Assembly (NCBI RefSeq): GCF_003335045.1 | Contig: NZ_QOZG01000004.1 | Coordinates: 455,423-519,422, forward strand | DNA: 64,000 nt | Source of the DNA: Paramesorhizobium salinisoli | GTDB lineage: Bacteria > Pseudomonadota > Alphaproteobacteria > Rhizobiales > Rhizobiaceae | Direction: 5' to 3' | Shown here: positions 26,259-34,854 of the stretch, piece after piece | Layout: the number at the start of each line of letters is the position of its first letter | Position numbering within the stretch: position 1 is the stretch's first letter | The notes under the pieces: model-generated | Seen by the model: only the letters and a program-made list of their open reading frames with translations | What the model was told of the DNA's origin: nothing | Databases searched by the model: none | Position numbers and translations under genes: made by a program

Positions 26259-26821
26259 TGAAAAGAGCATCCAGCTTTTCAGTCATAGCAGGAGCCACTC
26301 TTGCGGCCGCCGTTTGGTTTGCGGTTTGCGCAGGCGCGGTACGGGCGCAGGAAACGGGGACGATCATTCCGCAATCGCCTGCCGACGTTGAGGAAATCCA
26401 GAAATACTGCAGCAATATCACCGATAACGCGGCAGATGCGCGTTATGCGATCCAGGCAAAGGAGCTTGCCGACCTCAGGGCCGAGGTGGATCAGCGCGTC
26501 AGGGCGCTTGAGGAAAAGCGCAAGGAGTATGAGGTCTGGCTGCAGCGGCGTAATGAGTTCGTCGACAAGGCGCAGGATTCGCTGGTCGATATCATCTCCA
26601 AGATGAAGCCGGATGCAGCGGCGGCGCAGATGGCGCTGATCGGCGACGAAGCTGCAGCCGCGCTTCTGCTCAAGCTCAGCCCGCGCATGTCGAGTGTGAT
26701 CCTCAACGAAATGCCGCCAGAGAAATCCGCGCAGTTGGCGCGTGTCATCGTCGGCGCGCAATCAATTGCCCGGGGTGGCAATGCTCAGGTGCCAAGCAGA
26801 ATTCCAGGCAGAATTCAATGA
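26255..26821 (+). CDS. motE: MotE-like periplasmic chaperone of MotC
   Basis: 188 residues. Signal peptide (cleavage near VRAQE, about residue 32), an acidic coiled coil at about 65-110, and a MgtE-N-type helical domain (about 115-170: ISKMKPDAAAAQMALIGDEAAAALLLKL). In Sinorhizobium meliloti the gene between flgI and flgH is motE, whose product stabilises the periplasmic motor protein MotC. Here the location is the same and motC is at 33586, so the same role is very likely. An ATG one codon later is equally possible. Confidence 0.85.
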   Translation: MMKRASSFSVIAGATLAAAVWFAVCAGAVRAQETGTIIPQSPADVEEIQKYCSNITDNAADARYAIQAKELADLRAEVDQRVRALEEKRKEYEVWLQRRNEFVDKAQDSLVDIISKMKPDAAAAQMALIGDEAAAALLLKLSPRMSSVILNEMPPEKSAQLARVIVGAQSIARGGNAQVPSRIPGRIQ

Positions 26822-27528
26822 ACAGAATCATTTCCCTTGTCGTGATCGGGACGCTTGGCCTTTCCGGTTGCGCGAGCCCACTTCAGGAGGTCAACCGCAC
26901 GCCCGACCTGACGCCGGTCAGAACGGATATCGGTGCGTCCTACGGAATGACCAACGGGTCGCGTTTCCCGTCGCAGCCGGAAAACCATAAATATTCGCTG
27001 TGGGAAAAACGCTCGACCAGCTTTTTCCGCGATCCGCGGGCGACCAATCCGGGCGACGTCTTGACCGTCAACATCTCGATCAACGACAAGGCCAATCTGG
27101 ACAATAAGAGCGGCCGGCAGCGGGTTTCGTCCTCACTTTACGGGCTTGGCGGCGAGTTTTCGACAAGCGGCGGCTCAGCGGGCGATTTCTCCGGTTCGCT
27201 CAATAGCAAGTCCGACAGCCGCTCGACGGGGCAGGGCGTGGTCGAGCGCAAGGAGGAGATCAGGCTCTCCATTGCGGCCATTGTCACCGATATCCTGCCC
27301 AACGGCAATCTGGTGATCAGCGGTTCTCAGGAGGTGCGGGTCAACAACGAACTGCGCGTTCTCAACGTGGCTGGTGTCGTGAGACCGCGCGACATCTCGG
27401 GCTATAACACGATTTCATACGACAAGATCGCCGAGGCGCGCATTTCCTATGGCGGGCGTGGACGTATCAGCGAGATCCAGCAGCCGCCTTACGGCCAGCA
27501 GATCCTCGACCAGATTTCTCCATTTTGA
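26818..27528 (+). CDS. flgH: Flagellar L-ring lipoprotein FlgH
   Basis: 236 residues. The lipobox LSGC places the lipidated Cys at about residue 19, giving outer-membrane anchoring. The C-terminal ring-forming part includes LPNGNLVISGSQEVRVNNELRVL and ends DQISPF. It overlaps motE by 4 bases. Confidence 0.95.
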   Translation: MNRIISLVVIGTLGLSGCASPLQEVNRTPDLTPVRTDIGASYGMTNGSRFPSQPENHKYSLWEKRSTSFFRDPRATNPGDVLTVNISINDKANLDNKSGRQRVSSSLYGLGGEFSTSGGSAGDFSGSLNSKSDSRSTGQGVVERKEEIRLSIAAIVTDILPNGNLVISGSQEVRVNNELRVLNVAGVVRPRDISGYNTISYDKIAEARISYGGRGRISEIQQPPYGQQILDQISPF

Positions 27529-27538
27529 GCGGGCAGGC

Positions 27539-28051
27539 ATGAGCGACCAGACGAAATCCCCCGCAAATCCCGAGGGTGGAAAGGCAGCCATCGGTCCGCT
27601 GATGGGAACCCTCGCCGCCGTCGCGATGCTGACGGTGGTTGCCGGCGGCGGCGGATGGCTTCTCGGCGGCTATATCAGCGGAACGGGAGAAATGGCCGGA
27701 CCGGTTTCCGGCGGTGCGGCGCCGAGCAAAGAGCCGGGCAAGGGACATGAAGCCCAACCTCTCGGTAACGTGATTGAGCTGAAGCCGATCCTGACCAATC
27801 TTGCAGTACCGTCCACGACATGGGTGCGCCTGGAATCGGCGTTGGTTGCCAGACCCGGCGAGGATATCGCGCCTGAATTGGCGATGAAGATTTCCGACGA
27901 TTTCATGGCCTTCATGCGCAGCGCCAGCCTGATGCAACTGCAGGGCGCGACAGGGCTTGCCTATCTGCGCGCCGATCTGGAAGAACGCGCCAAGCTGCGC
28001 TCCGACGGCAAGGTGGAGCGGGTTTTCATTTCCTCGCTGGTGGTGGAATGA
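27539..28051 (+). CDS. fliL: Flagellar basal body-associated protein FliL
   Basis: 170 residues. One membrane helix at about 25-50 followed by a Gly/Pro-rich linker and a periplasmic domain (about 75-170) with LKPILTNLA at its start and a C-terminal RVFISSLVVE, the typical FliL ending. A longer frame reaches 27449 inside flgH, but MSDQTKSP at 27539, 10 bp after the flgH stop, is the sensible start. FliL surrounds stators and supports motor function. The end overlaps fliP (ATGA). Confidence 0.9.
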   Translation: MSDQTKSPANPEGGKAAIGPLMGTLAAVAMLTVVAGGGGWLLGGYISGTGEMAGPVSGGAAPSKEPGKGHEAQPLGNVIELKPILTNLAVPSTTWVRLESALVARPGEDIAPELAMKISDDFMAFMRSASLMQLQGATGLAYLRADLEERAKLRSDGKVERVFISSLVVE

Positions 28052-28785
28052 CGAAACGCCTTTTCCTCGTTGCCGCCTTCCTGTTCCTTGGCGTGCAAGG
28101 AGCTGCGGCGCAGATCCCTTCGCTTGAAGGCCTGATTCCTGCCGGCAGCGGTGCGGCGAGCGGGCAGATCGTCCAGCTCGTTGGCCTTCTGACGGTATTG
28201 TCGATTGCGCCGGGCCTCCTGATCATGGTGACGAGCTTCACGCGCTTCGCCATCGCCTTCTCCATGCTGCGCTCGGGGCTCGGGTTGCAAACCGCGCCGG
28301 CCAATCTGGTGATGGTCAGCCTTGCGCTGTTCATGACCTTCTATGTCATGGCGCCGGCTTTCGATCGGGCGTGGCAGAACGGGGTGCAGCCGCTGATGCG
28401 CAACGAGATCGCGCAGGATGTCGCGCTACGCGAGATCGCGTCGCCGTTCCGGGAATTCATGCTGCGCCAGGTGCGCGACAAGGATCTGCGGCTGTTCGAG
28501 GATCTGGCCGATCCCTCTTTCCGAACCGCCGAAGACGGTGTGGTCGACCTGCGCATTCTGATCCCCGCCTTCATGATTTCGGAGTTGCGGCGCGGCTTCG
28601 AGATTGGCTTCCTGATCGTCCTGCCTTTCCTGGTGATCGATCTGGTCGTTGCCACGCTCACGATGTCGATGGGTATGATGATGCTGCCACCGACAGTTCT
28701 GTCGCTGCCATTCAAGATCCTGTTCTTCGTGCTCATCGATGGCTGGAACATTCTTGTCGGCAGTCTGGTCCGCTCTTTTTCCTGA
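28048..28785 (+). CDS. fliP: Flagellar export gate protein FliP
   Basis: 245 residues. Cleavable signal peptide (to about GAAA, residue 20), then four membrane helices. Conserved text includes MVTSFTRFAIAFSMLRSGLGLQ, LALFMTFYVMAPAF and IPAFMISELRRGFEIGFLIVLPF. It assembles with FliQ and FliR into the export channel. Last gene of the plus-strand operon that began at 19004. Confidence 0.96.
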   Translation: MTKRLFLVAAFLFLGVQGAAAQIPSLEGLIPAGSGAASGQIVQLVGLLTVLSIAPGLLIMVTSFTRFAIAFSMLRSGLGLQTAPANLVMVSLALFMTFYVMAPAFDRAWQNGVQPLMRNEIAQDVALREIASPFREFMLRQVRDKDLRLFEDLADPSFRTAEDGVVDLRILIPAFMISELRRGFEIGFLIVLPFLVIDLVVATLTMSMGMMMLPPTVLSLPFKILFFVLIDGWNILVGSLVRSFS

Positions 28786-28805
28786 TCGACAACGTTTTCT
28801 GCGGC

Positions 28806-28822
28806 GTTAAAATATTGGTAAC
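28806..28822. promoter_or_regulatory. Repeat resembling flgB/ftcR upstream motif, before fliC
   Basis: GTTAAA (28806) and GGTAAC (28817) lie 11 bp apart in the fliC promoter region, resembling the tandem GTTAAM pairs upstream of flgB and ftcR. A weak match, listed because three flagellar promoters share it. Confidence 0.25.
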
Positions 28823-28841
28823 AATTGCTGTGTAAGGATCA

Positions 28842-28883
28842 CGGCATGACGGAATTGCCGCAACGGCAATAGGCATGATGCCG
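28842..28883 (+). promoter_or_regulatory. Nested stem-loop in the flagellin leader
   Basis: The outer arms CGGCAT / ATGCCG (28842-28847, 28878-28883) enclose inner arms ATTGCCG / CGGCAAT with a CAA loop (28854-28870). The structure ends 96 bp before the fliC start codon. There is no T-tract, so it is not an obvious terminator for fliP. It may be a leader-RNA element; FlbT and FlaF, both encoded in this window, control flagellin mRNA post-transcriptionally in Caulobacter and Brucella. Confidence 0.5.
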
Positions 28884-28979
28884 CTCCGCCATGCCGGTAT
28901 CAGTCCGGCCTGTCCCTAAAAAATCAATCCATAACCGCGTGACCCTTTGGGGATCATGTTTTGAAAAGGGGCAATACCC

Positions 28980-29828
28980 ATGGCCAGTATTCTGACCAAT
29001 TCTTCCGCTTTGACTGCACTCCAGACGCTGACGTCGACCAACAAGGCGCTCGAAACCACCCAGAACCGTATTTCCACGGGCCTGCGTATCAGCGAAGCCT
29101 CCGACAATGCGGCTTACTGGTCCATCGCAACCTCGATGAAGTCCGACAACAAGGCGCTTTCCGCCGTTCAGGACTCGTTGGGCCTTGGAGCCGGCAAAGT
29201 CGACACCGCCTATTCGGCGATCAACAAGATCAAGGACGCGGTCGACGAAATCAAGACGAAGCTCGTTTCGGCACTTGGTGCGAGCGCCGAAAACAAGGGC
29301 AAAATCGAAACCGAAATCACGTCGCTCGTTTCGAACATCAATTCGGCGCTCAGCAATGCCAATTATGCAGGTTCGAACCTTCTCAATGGCCCCACAGCAG
29401 ATCTGGAAGTCGTCTCTTCCTACAATCGTTCGGGCGCGACCGTCACGGTTGACAAAATCACTGTGGCTGCTGCCGATACCGATGCTCAAACAATGGTTGC
29501 CACTATCGTTGGAGCCGGCTTTTTCACATCGGCTACGGCGGATGCTGATATCGAGACGAAGTTGGGCGAGGTAGAAACGGCTCTGGCAAGTCTTACGACC
29601 GGTGCTGCCACGCTCGGCGCTGCCAAGTCACAGATCGATAGCCAGAGGAGCTTCCTGTCCGGTCTGCAGGACTCCATCGAAAAGGGTGTGGGTACGCTGG
29701 TCGATGCCGACATGAACAAGGAATCGGCGCGTCTGTCGGCTCTGCAGGTTCAGCAGCAGCTTGGTGTTCAGGCTCTGTCGATCGCTAACTCGAGCAACCA
29801 GAGCATCCTTTCGCTGTTCCGCGGATAA
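28980..29828 (+). CDS. fliC: Flagellin
   Basis: 282 residues: conserved D0/D1 ends (first 100 or so residues with LEITQ-like ALETTQNRISTGLRISEASDNAA; C-terminus ending SNQSILSLFRG) around a short variable centre (about 135-190). Length and termini match the small flagellin of Brucella. Secreted by the flagellar type III apparatus and polymerised into the filament. It is a single-gene unit: a 194-bp leader region with stem-loops upstream and a strong terminator-like hairpin downstream. AAGGGG upstream supports the start. No second flagellin gene is seen. Confidence 0.97.
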   Translation: MASILTNSSALTALQTLTSTNKALETTQNRISTGLRISEASDNAAYWSIATSMKSDNKALSAVQDSLGLGAGKVDTAYSAINKIKDAVDEIKTKLVSALGASAENKGKIETEITSLVSNINSALSNANYAGSNLLNGPTADLEVVSSYNRSGATVTVDKITVAAADTDAQTMVATIVGAGFFTSATADADIETKLGEVETALASLTTGAATLGAAKSQIDSQRSFLSGLQDSIEKGVGTLVDADMNKESARLSALQVQQQLGVQALSIANSSNQSILSLFRG

Positions 29829-29856
29829 GCGGTATTTGATAAAAGCGGGGGGCCGG

Positions 29857-29894
29857 GGGACCGTGCGGGGGGCACGGTCCCTTGCCGCATTTTT
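29857..29894 (+). terminator. Terminator-like hairpin after fliC
   Basis: A perfect 10-bp stem GGGACCGTGC / GCACGGTCCC (29857-29866, 29872-29881) with a GGGGG loop, 28 bp after the fliC stop. A TTTTT run follows eight bases later (29890-29894) rather than immediately, so termination efficiency is uncertain. Confidence 0.7.
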
Positions 29895-29985
29895 GGGCAG
29901 CTTAAAAAGCAGACAAGTTCACCGCTCTAACTTCGCGCAAGCTTCGCTCGCTATGGTCGCCATGAAATGATGGCGGCGGGTGGTG

Positions 29986-31719
29986 ATGCAGAAGAATTTC
30001 CAGCAATTTCTCGAACAGGTTTCAAGCGCCCTGGCCAGGCTGGGCACGAGGCGGTTGGTCGCGCTGGGGCTCATGGGCGCTGCGCTGTTCGGCACGATCC
30101 TGTTCTCGAGCTTCTATTTCAGCCGGGCCCCTTATGAGACGCTCTATGTCGGGCTGAGCCGCGACGACGTCAACCGCATGGGCATGGCGCTCGGCGAGGC
30201 CGGTATTCCGTTCGATGTAAAGTCGGACGGCACGTCCATTCTCGTGCCCTTCGGGAAGGCAGAGCAGGCGCGCATGCACCTGGCGGAAAAAGGGCTGCCG
30301 ACCAGCAACAACGCGGGTTATGAGCTTTTCGATAATATGGGTTCGCTGGGGCTGACATCCTTCATGCAGGAGATCACCCGGGTCCGCGCCCTCGAAGGCG
30401 AGATCGCCCGGACCATCCAGGCGATCAGAGGTATAAAGGCCGCACGGATACACATCGTCCTTCCCGAAAAGGGAAGCTTCCGACGCGGGGACCAGAAGCC
30501 TTCGGCTTCCGTCGTCATCCGCACCGAGGGCGGCTTTGCAGCCGAATCGGCGCAGTCCATACGCCAACTCGTGGCTGCCGCCGTTCCCGCGCTCGACGCG
30601 GCCTCAGTGACGGTCATGGATACCAATGGCCGACTTCTCGCGTCGAGCAGCGATCATACCAATGGCGCGGCGGTAATGTCCGCATCACTGGAGCAGCAGG
30701 TGGCTGCCTCGATCGATGACAATATACGCAAGGCGCTGGCGCCCTATCTCGGTGTAGGCCATTTCCAGACCAGCGTGCAGGCGGTGCTCGATACGGACCG
30801 CAAGCAGATCAACGAAACGGTGTTCGATCCGGATTCCAGGGTCGAGCGGTCCGTTCGCGTGGTGCGGGAAAACGGCGCCTCGCAAAATTCGAAAAACGAT
30901 AATGCGACTGGCGTCGAGCAGAACATCCCGCAAGAGGAAATCCAGAGCAAAAACGGCGAAAGCTCTACGGAAAAGACCGAGCGGCGCGAAGAGCTTACCA
31001 ATTACGAGATCAACAGTAAGACCGTCTCGACAGTCAGCGACGGCTATTCAGTCAAGCATCTGTCAATCGCCGTGGTCGTCGATCAGGCGCGGCTTCTCGC
31101 TTCGGCAGGAACGACACCGCCTCCGGGAAATTTCGTCGATGAACAGGTGGCGAAAATCCGCGATCTCGTCTCAACGGCGGCAGGGCTCAATGCCGCGCGC
31201 GGCGATGTGATCAATGTCACGGCGTTGAATTTCATGGATCCGGCTGGAGAGGAGATGGAGCCCGCTTTCACGCCGATATCGGAACTGATCCTGCGCCAGG
31301 CGGGTAGCCTGATCAATGCTGCAGCGCTGATCGGCGCGGTCGCGCTGATCATATGGTTCGGCGCCCGGCCGCTGATGCGTGAGATTGCCGGCAATCGGGC
31401 TGTGGAGGCTGCAGCGCAGCGCGAGGCGGGCGAGATCGCCATTCCGGATTTCACCGGGACGGGGCAGTTGGCGAATGTGGGCGCATCTGGCGAGACGGCG
31501 CTGTCGGGCGCTGCGGCCTATGCGGCGCAGGCGCAGGAGAGCCTGGGCGATCTTCGCCAGCGGATGCGCGCGCCGGCGCGCTACCGGCTGGAGCAGATGA
31601 TCGAAATGGACGAGGAGCGCGTGGCGGCGGTTCTCAAGCAGTGGGTGCATGAAGAAACGCGGGCTCCCGCCGAGCAGCGCGGCTTTGTTGGCCAGGAAGC
31701 CGAACGCAGGGCTGCATGA
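29986..31719 (+). CDS. fliF: Flagellar MS-ring protein FliF
   Basis: 577 residues. Two membrane helices, at about 28-46 and 438-458, flank the periplasmic ring-building region. Conserved motifs include YETLYVGLSRDDVNRMGMAL, RALEGEIARTIQAIRGIKAARIHIVLP and YEINSKTVSTVS. The cytoplasmic C-terminus binds FliG. Starts at 29980/29983 (GTG) or 29986 (ATG) are all possible. First gene of the operon fliF-fliH-motB-motC-fliK-slt. The following gene overlaps the stop. Confidence 0.95.
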   Translation: MQKNFQQFLEQVSSALARLGTRRLVALGLMGAALFGTILFSSFYFSRAPYETLYVGLSRDDVNRMGMALGEAGIPFDVKSDGTSILVPFGKAEQARMHLAEKGLPTSNNAGYELFDNMGSLGLTSFMQEITRVRALEGEIARTIQAIRGIKAARIHIVLPEKGSFRRGDQKPSASVVIRTEGGFAAESAQSIRQLVAAAVPALDAASVTVMDTNGRLLASSSDHTNGAAVMSASLEQQVAASIDDNIRKALAPYLGVGHFQTSVQAVLDTDRKQINETVFDPDSRVERSVRVVRENGASQNSKNDNATGVEQNIPQEEIQSKNGESSTEKTERREELTNYEINSKTVSTVSDGYSVKHLSIAVVVDQARLLASAGTTPPPGNFVDEQVAKIRDLVSTAAGLNAARGDVINVTALNFMDPAGEEMEPAFTPISELILRQAGSLINAAALIGAVALIIWFGARPLMREIAGNRAVEAAAQREAGEIAIPDFTGTGQLANVGASGETALSGAAAYAAQAQESLGDLRQRMRAPARYRLEQMIEMDEERVAAVLKQWVHEETRAPAEQRGFVGQEAERRAA

Positions 31720-32384
31720 CCATGAGCGATCTTTCCATCGCCAGCTTCCTCTCCGATTTTTCGCCGCGGCGGATTCCTGACGAGCGGGTGATCATTCTTC
31801 CTGCTGCATCGGAGCCGATTTCCTCTGAGGAGGGCGAGCCGGACGAAGATGTGTCTCCGGAACAGGCGTTTGAAGAAGCCGTCGATATCGAGCTTCAGCT
31901 AAAGCAGGCCTTCGAGGCAGGACGCGAAGCGGGGCGGGCAGAAGCGGACGCGCTCTATGAAGCGGAAAAACAGCGCGTACAGCGTGTGCATGAGGAGGAA
32001 ATTGCTGCAGTCAGGGCATCTGTCCTGAACGAAACCGCCGATCGCCTGTTGATGCGGTTGAACGAGGGGTTCGCCGCGCTGGAAGTTTCCTTCTCGCTGC
32101 AGGTCACACATCTGATCTCGCCGCTTGTTGCAGCGCATGTGACGGGAAATACGGTCGCGGATTTCGCCCGCGCGGTTGCCGGTACGGTTCGCCCCGCAGC
32201 GGTCACGGAAATACGCGGCCCGCGCGATCTCATCGAGGCGCTGCGCAGCACGGACGGATTTGAGCATGAAGAGTTCGTGCTTATAGAGGCGGAGCAGGCG
32301 GAACTCAGCATGAAACTGGGCGAGATGGTTGTCGAAACGCGGCTCTCTCCCCTGCTGGCCGAATTGAAAGCCCTGATACGATGA
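31716..32384 (+). CDS. fliH: FliH-like export ATPase regulator (candidate)
   Basis: 222 residues, soluble. An acidic disordered N-terminus (1-55) is followed by a helix with the FliH-type glycine repeat A65-x3-G69-x3-G73-x3-A77 (AFEAGREAGRAEA). A charged coiled coil (78-105) and a C-terminal alpha/beta domain (110-222) ending LSPLLAELKALIR come next. This domain order is that of FliH, the stator of the FliI ATPase. No other fliH is in the window although fliI is. The gene sits between fliF and motB with 4-base overlaps on both sides. Family assignment is by architecture; sequence similarity to enteric FliH is low. Confidence 0.6.
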   Translation: MTMSDLSIASFLSDFSPRRIPDERVIILPAASEPISSEEGEPDEDVSPEQAFEEAVDIELQLKQAFEAGREAGRAEADALYEAEKQRVQRVHEEEIAAVRASVLNETADRLLMRLNEGFAALEVSFSLQVTHLISPLVAAHVTGNTVADFARAVAGTVRPAAVTEIRGPRDLIEALRSTDGFEHEEFVLIEAEQAELSMKLGEMVVETRLSPLLAELKALIR

Positions 32385-33589
32385 ATATCGATCCTGAAAC
32401 CAAGCGGGAGATCATCATCGTGCGCCGCGGCCATGGCGGCGACCATGAAGAGCATCATGGCGGTGTCTGGAAGATCGCCTATGCGGATTTTATGACCGCC
32501 ATGATGGCGTTCTTCCTGGTCATGTGGCTCATCAACGCCACCAATGAGGAAACCAAGGCGGCGGTGGCGAGCTATTTCAATCCGGTCAAGCTGATCGACA
32601 GGCACTCAAGCCGCAAGGGCGTGGAGGAGATCGACCTCAACGAGGGCAAGGTCCGCTTCCAAAGCGACAAGGCGACAGAAACAGGCACCAAGGTCATCAA
32701 TGACTCAAAGGCCCAGACCCCGTCGGAAAGCGAAGAGCGGCTGATGTTCAAAGAACCTTACGCTGTGCTGGCGGAGATCGCCAATGAGACCGGCGTCATG
32801 CAGAATCAGTCGAAAGCGGGCGAGGGCGGTGCCGCCACCGCCGGTCCGCTGACAGGTTCCGAAGGGGGGAAAGCCTATCGCGATCCGTTCAATCCGGATT
32901 ATTGGTCGAATCGTGTCGATGATGAACTGTTTCCGGTAACGGCAGAGCCTGCGCCGGTCCGCCCGCCAAGCACGGCAGCAAGGGAAGCGGCGCCAGAGGC
33001 GCAGGCATCCGGCGCTGAGAAAACCGAAAAAACAGCGGCTGCCGACATAAAGGATCAGGCGGAGAAATCCGGCAGCGCATCTGAAAAAGTGGAAAGCCGG
33101 TCGCAGGAGAAGGATAGCGGGAAAGATCTGGCCGAGGCTGAAAAGCTGGCGCAGGAGATCAGCCGAGCGACGGCAGCGGCCAAGGAGCCGAACAGCCCCG
33201 ATATCACCGTCGTGCCCGCCGATGGCGGCGTCATGATCCAGCTGACCGACAAGATCGACTACGGCATGTTCGCCATAGGCTCCGCCAAGCCGGATCGCCG
33301 GGTGGTCGAGGTTCTGGAAAAAATCGCCAAGATCATCGCCAGCAGGCCGGGCAGCGTCATCATCAGCGGGCATACCGATGCACGGCCCTTCAAGAGCGCT
33401 TCTTACGACAATTGGCGGCTTTCTTCAGCGCGCGCGCAGATGGCCTATTACATGCTGGTACGCGGCGGTCTCGATGAAAAGCGGATACTGCGCGTCGAAG
33501 GATATGCCGACCGGCAGCCGAAAAACCCCGGGGATCCGAATGCTGCGGAAAACCGGCGTATCGATATCTTCCTGAAGACGGCTCCATGA
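32381..33589 (+). CDS. motB: Flagellar motor stator protein MotB
   Basis: 402 residues. Membrane helix at about 31-53 contains the proton-binding Asp36 (KIAYADFMTAMMAFFLVMWL). The C-terminal OmpA-type peptidoglycan-binding domain (about 275-402) has VIISGHTDARPF and the NWRLSSARA helix. A long charged Ala/Lys/Glu-rich linker (about 190-260) is typical of rhizobial MotB, which also binds MotC. It partners MotA encoded at 17985. Confidence 0.95.
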   Translation: MNIDPETKREIIIVRRGHGGDHEEHHGGVWKIAYADFMTAMMAFFLVMWLINATNEETKAAVASYFNPVKLIDRHSSRKGVEEIDLNEGKVRFQSDKATETGTKVINDSKAQTPSESEERLMFKEPYAVLAEIANETGVMQNQSKAGEGGAATAGPLTGSEGGKAYRDPFNPDYWSNRVDDELFPVTAEPAPVRPPSTAAREAAPEAQASGAEKTEKTAAADIKDQAEKSGSASEKVESRSQEKDSGKDLAEAEKLAQEISRATAAAKEPNSPDITVVPADGGVMIQLTDKIDYGMFAIGSAKPDRRVVEVLEKIAKIIASRPGSVIISGHTDARPFKSASYDNWRLSSARAQMAYYMLVRGGLDEKRILRVEGYADRQPKNPGDPNAAENRRIDIFLKTAP

Positions 33590-34854
33590 TGAGGGGTGTT
33601 CGACGCTCCTTGCGTGCCGCGGTACTAGCGATGGCTTCGTCAGCCATCGTGTTATCGGGTGGCGCGTTCTGCGCGGCGGCGGTGGCGGCCTCATCCTTGC
33701 CGGTGCTGGAGCCTTATCAGCTCGTGCGTTCGTTGCGTATGCTCCAGGACCAGGTCGTCTCCGGCAAGCCCGAGGCGCTTGCCATGCTCAACCGTGTCCT
33801 GGGGCGCATCGCGCAGCAACTACAGGCTAGCCCGCCCGAGGTCTGGTCCAAGGCGGAAAACCTTTATGCGGCGGTGGTCTATCTCCTGAATGGCGGCAAT
33901 CCGGAAGTGGTGAGGGCCATTCTGACGGCTGCTCCGCCGGAGAGCCTGCCTCCGCGTCTCGTTGCCGGCGCTCTCGCCTATGCGGATGCGAATTCGGCGG
34001 AGGTGGTGCAGCAGTTCGCAGATCCGTTGCCGCCGGGTGCGCCCAACGAGCTTTTGGCCTCGATCTATCTGGTGACGTCTCCGCAAATCGCCGCGGCAGA
34101 TCCTTCCCTGGCGATGAAACGCCTCGACATGGTGCGCGTTTCCGTGCCGGGCTCGTTATTCGAAGAGGCGGCGATCCGGCGCAGCCTCAAAATTGCGGCG
34201 CGGCTCGGCGATGCGGCCAAGGTGCAGGGGCTTGCGCGGAATTATCTCCAGCGCTTTTCCCGCTCGCCTTATGCGGAAGATTTCTTTGTGCAGTTCGTCG
34301 ATGCGCTTCTGCAATTGAAGGACAGGATCGGGAACGAGCAAATAGCGGAGGTGGCGCGGCTTGCCAGACCGCCGGCACGACACGCCCTCTACCTGCGCGT
34401 GGCGCGCGGCGCGCTTCTGGACGGGCAGATGGAACGTGCGCGGTTCATTTCGGCCAAGGCGGTTGAGATGGCGAAACAGCTGCGATTGGACGATACCCAG
34501 GCGAGGCTCTATTCGGCTGCGAGCAAGGCCGGGTCGATGCGCGCGCAAGACGCCGTCCGTACGCTGTCGGAGATACCACGGGAGCGTCTGCATGAACGCG
34601 ACAAACGCTTACTCGATGCTGCCGAGGCGATGGCCGGGCGGGTCGTCCGGGAGCCGGCACAGCCTGCATCCGGTTCCGCCCTGCCGCCGAAGGCCGAGGC
34701 GGCTGCGGCTTCCACTGGCGATGAAACCGATCCGACATGGGCGCGGTCGCACAGTGAGCCCGACAGGCCTGATCCAGCAGTGCAGGAGACCATGGACGAT
34801 ACCAAGAAGAAGCTGGCCGAAATCGACCGATTGCTGGAAAAGGCGACGCAATGA
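33586..34854 (+). CDS. motC: Periplasmic motor protein MotC
   Basis: 422 residues. Signal peptide (cleavage near AAVAASS, about residue 35), then an all-helical TPR-like body (LEPYQLVRSLRMLQDQVVSGKPEAL at about 41-65) and a charged C-terminal helix. MotC is a rhizobial motor protein that binds the periplasmic part of MotB and is needed for rotation. The order motB-motC-fliK(motD) is that of Sinorhizobium and Brucella. A MotE chaperone is encoded at 26255. Confidence 0.93.
   Translation: MMRGVRRSLRAAVLAMASSAIVLSGGAFCAAAVAASSLPVLEPYQLVRSLRMLQDQVVSGKPEALAMLNRVLGRIAQQLQASPPEVWSKAENLYAAVVYLLNGGNPEVVRAILTAAPPESLPPRLVAGALAYADANSAEVVQQFADPLPPGAPNELLASIYLVTSPQIAAADPSLAMKRLDMVRVSVPGSLFEEAAIRRSLKIAARLGDAAKVQGLARNYLQRFSRSPYAEDFFVQFVDALLQLKDRIGNEQIAEVARLARPPARHALYLRVARGALLDGQMERARFISAKAVEMAKQLRLDDTQARLYSAASKAGSMRAQDAVRTLSEIPRERLHERDKRLLDAAEAMAGRVVREPAQPASGSALPPKAEAAAASTGDETDPTWARSHSEPDRPDPAVQETMDDTKKKLAEIDRLLEKATQ

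Noticed and set aside
24888..26270. Long open frame (about 460 codons) on the minus strand opposite flgI
   Set aside because: It is a composition shadow of flgI: low-complexity, His/Arg/Asp-rich translation, no start signal and no family features, while flgI on the plus strand is fully conserved.
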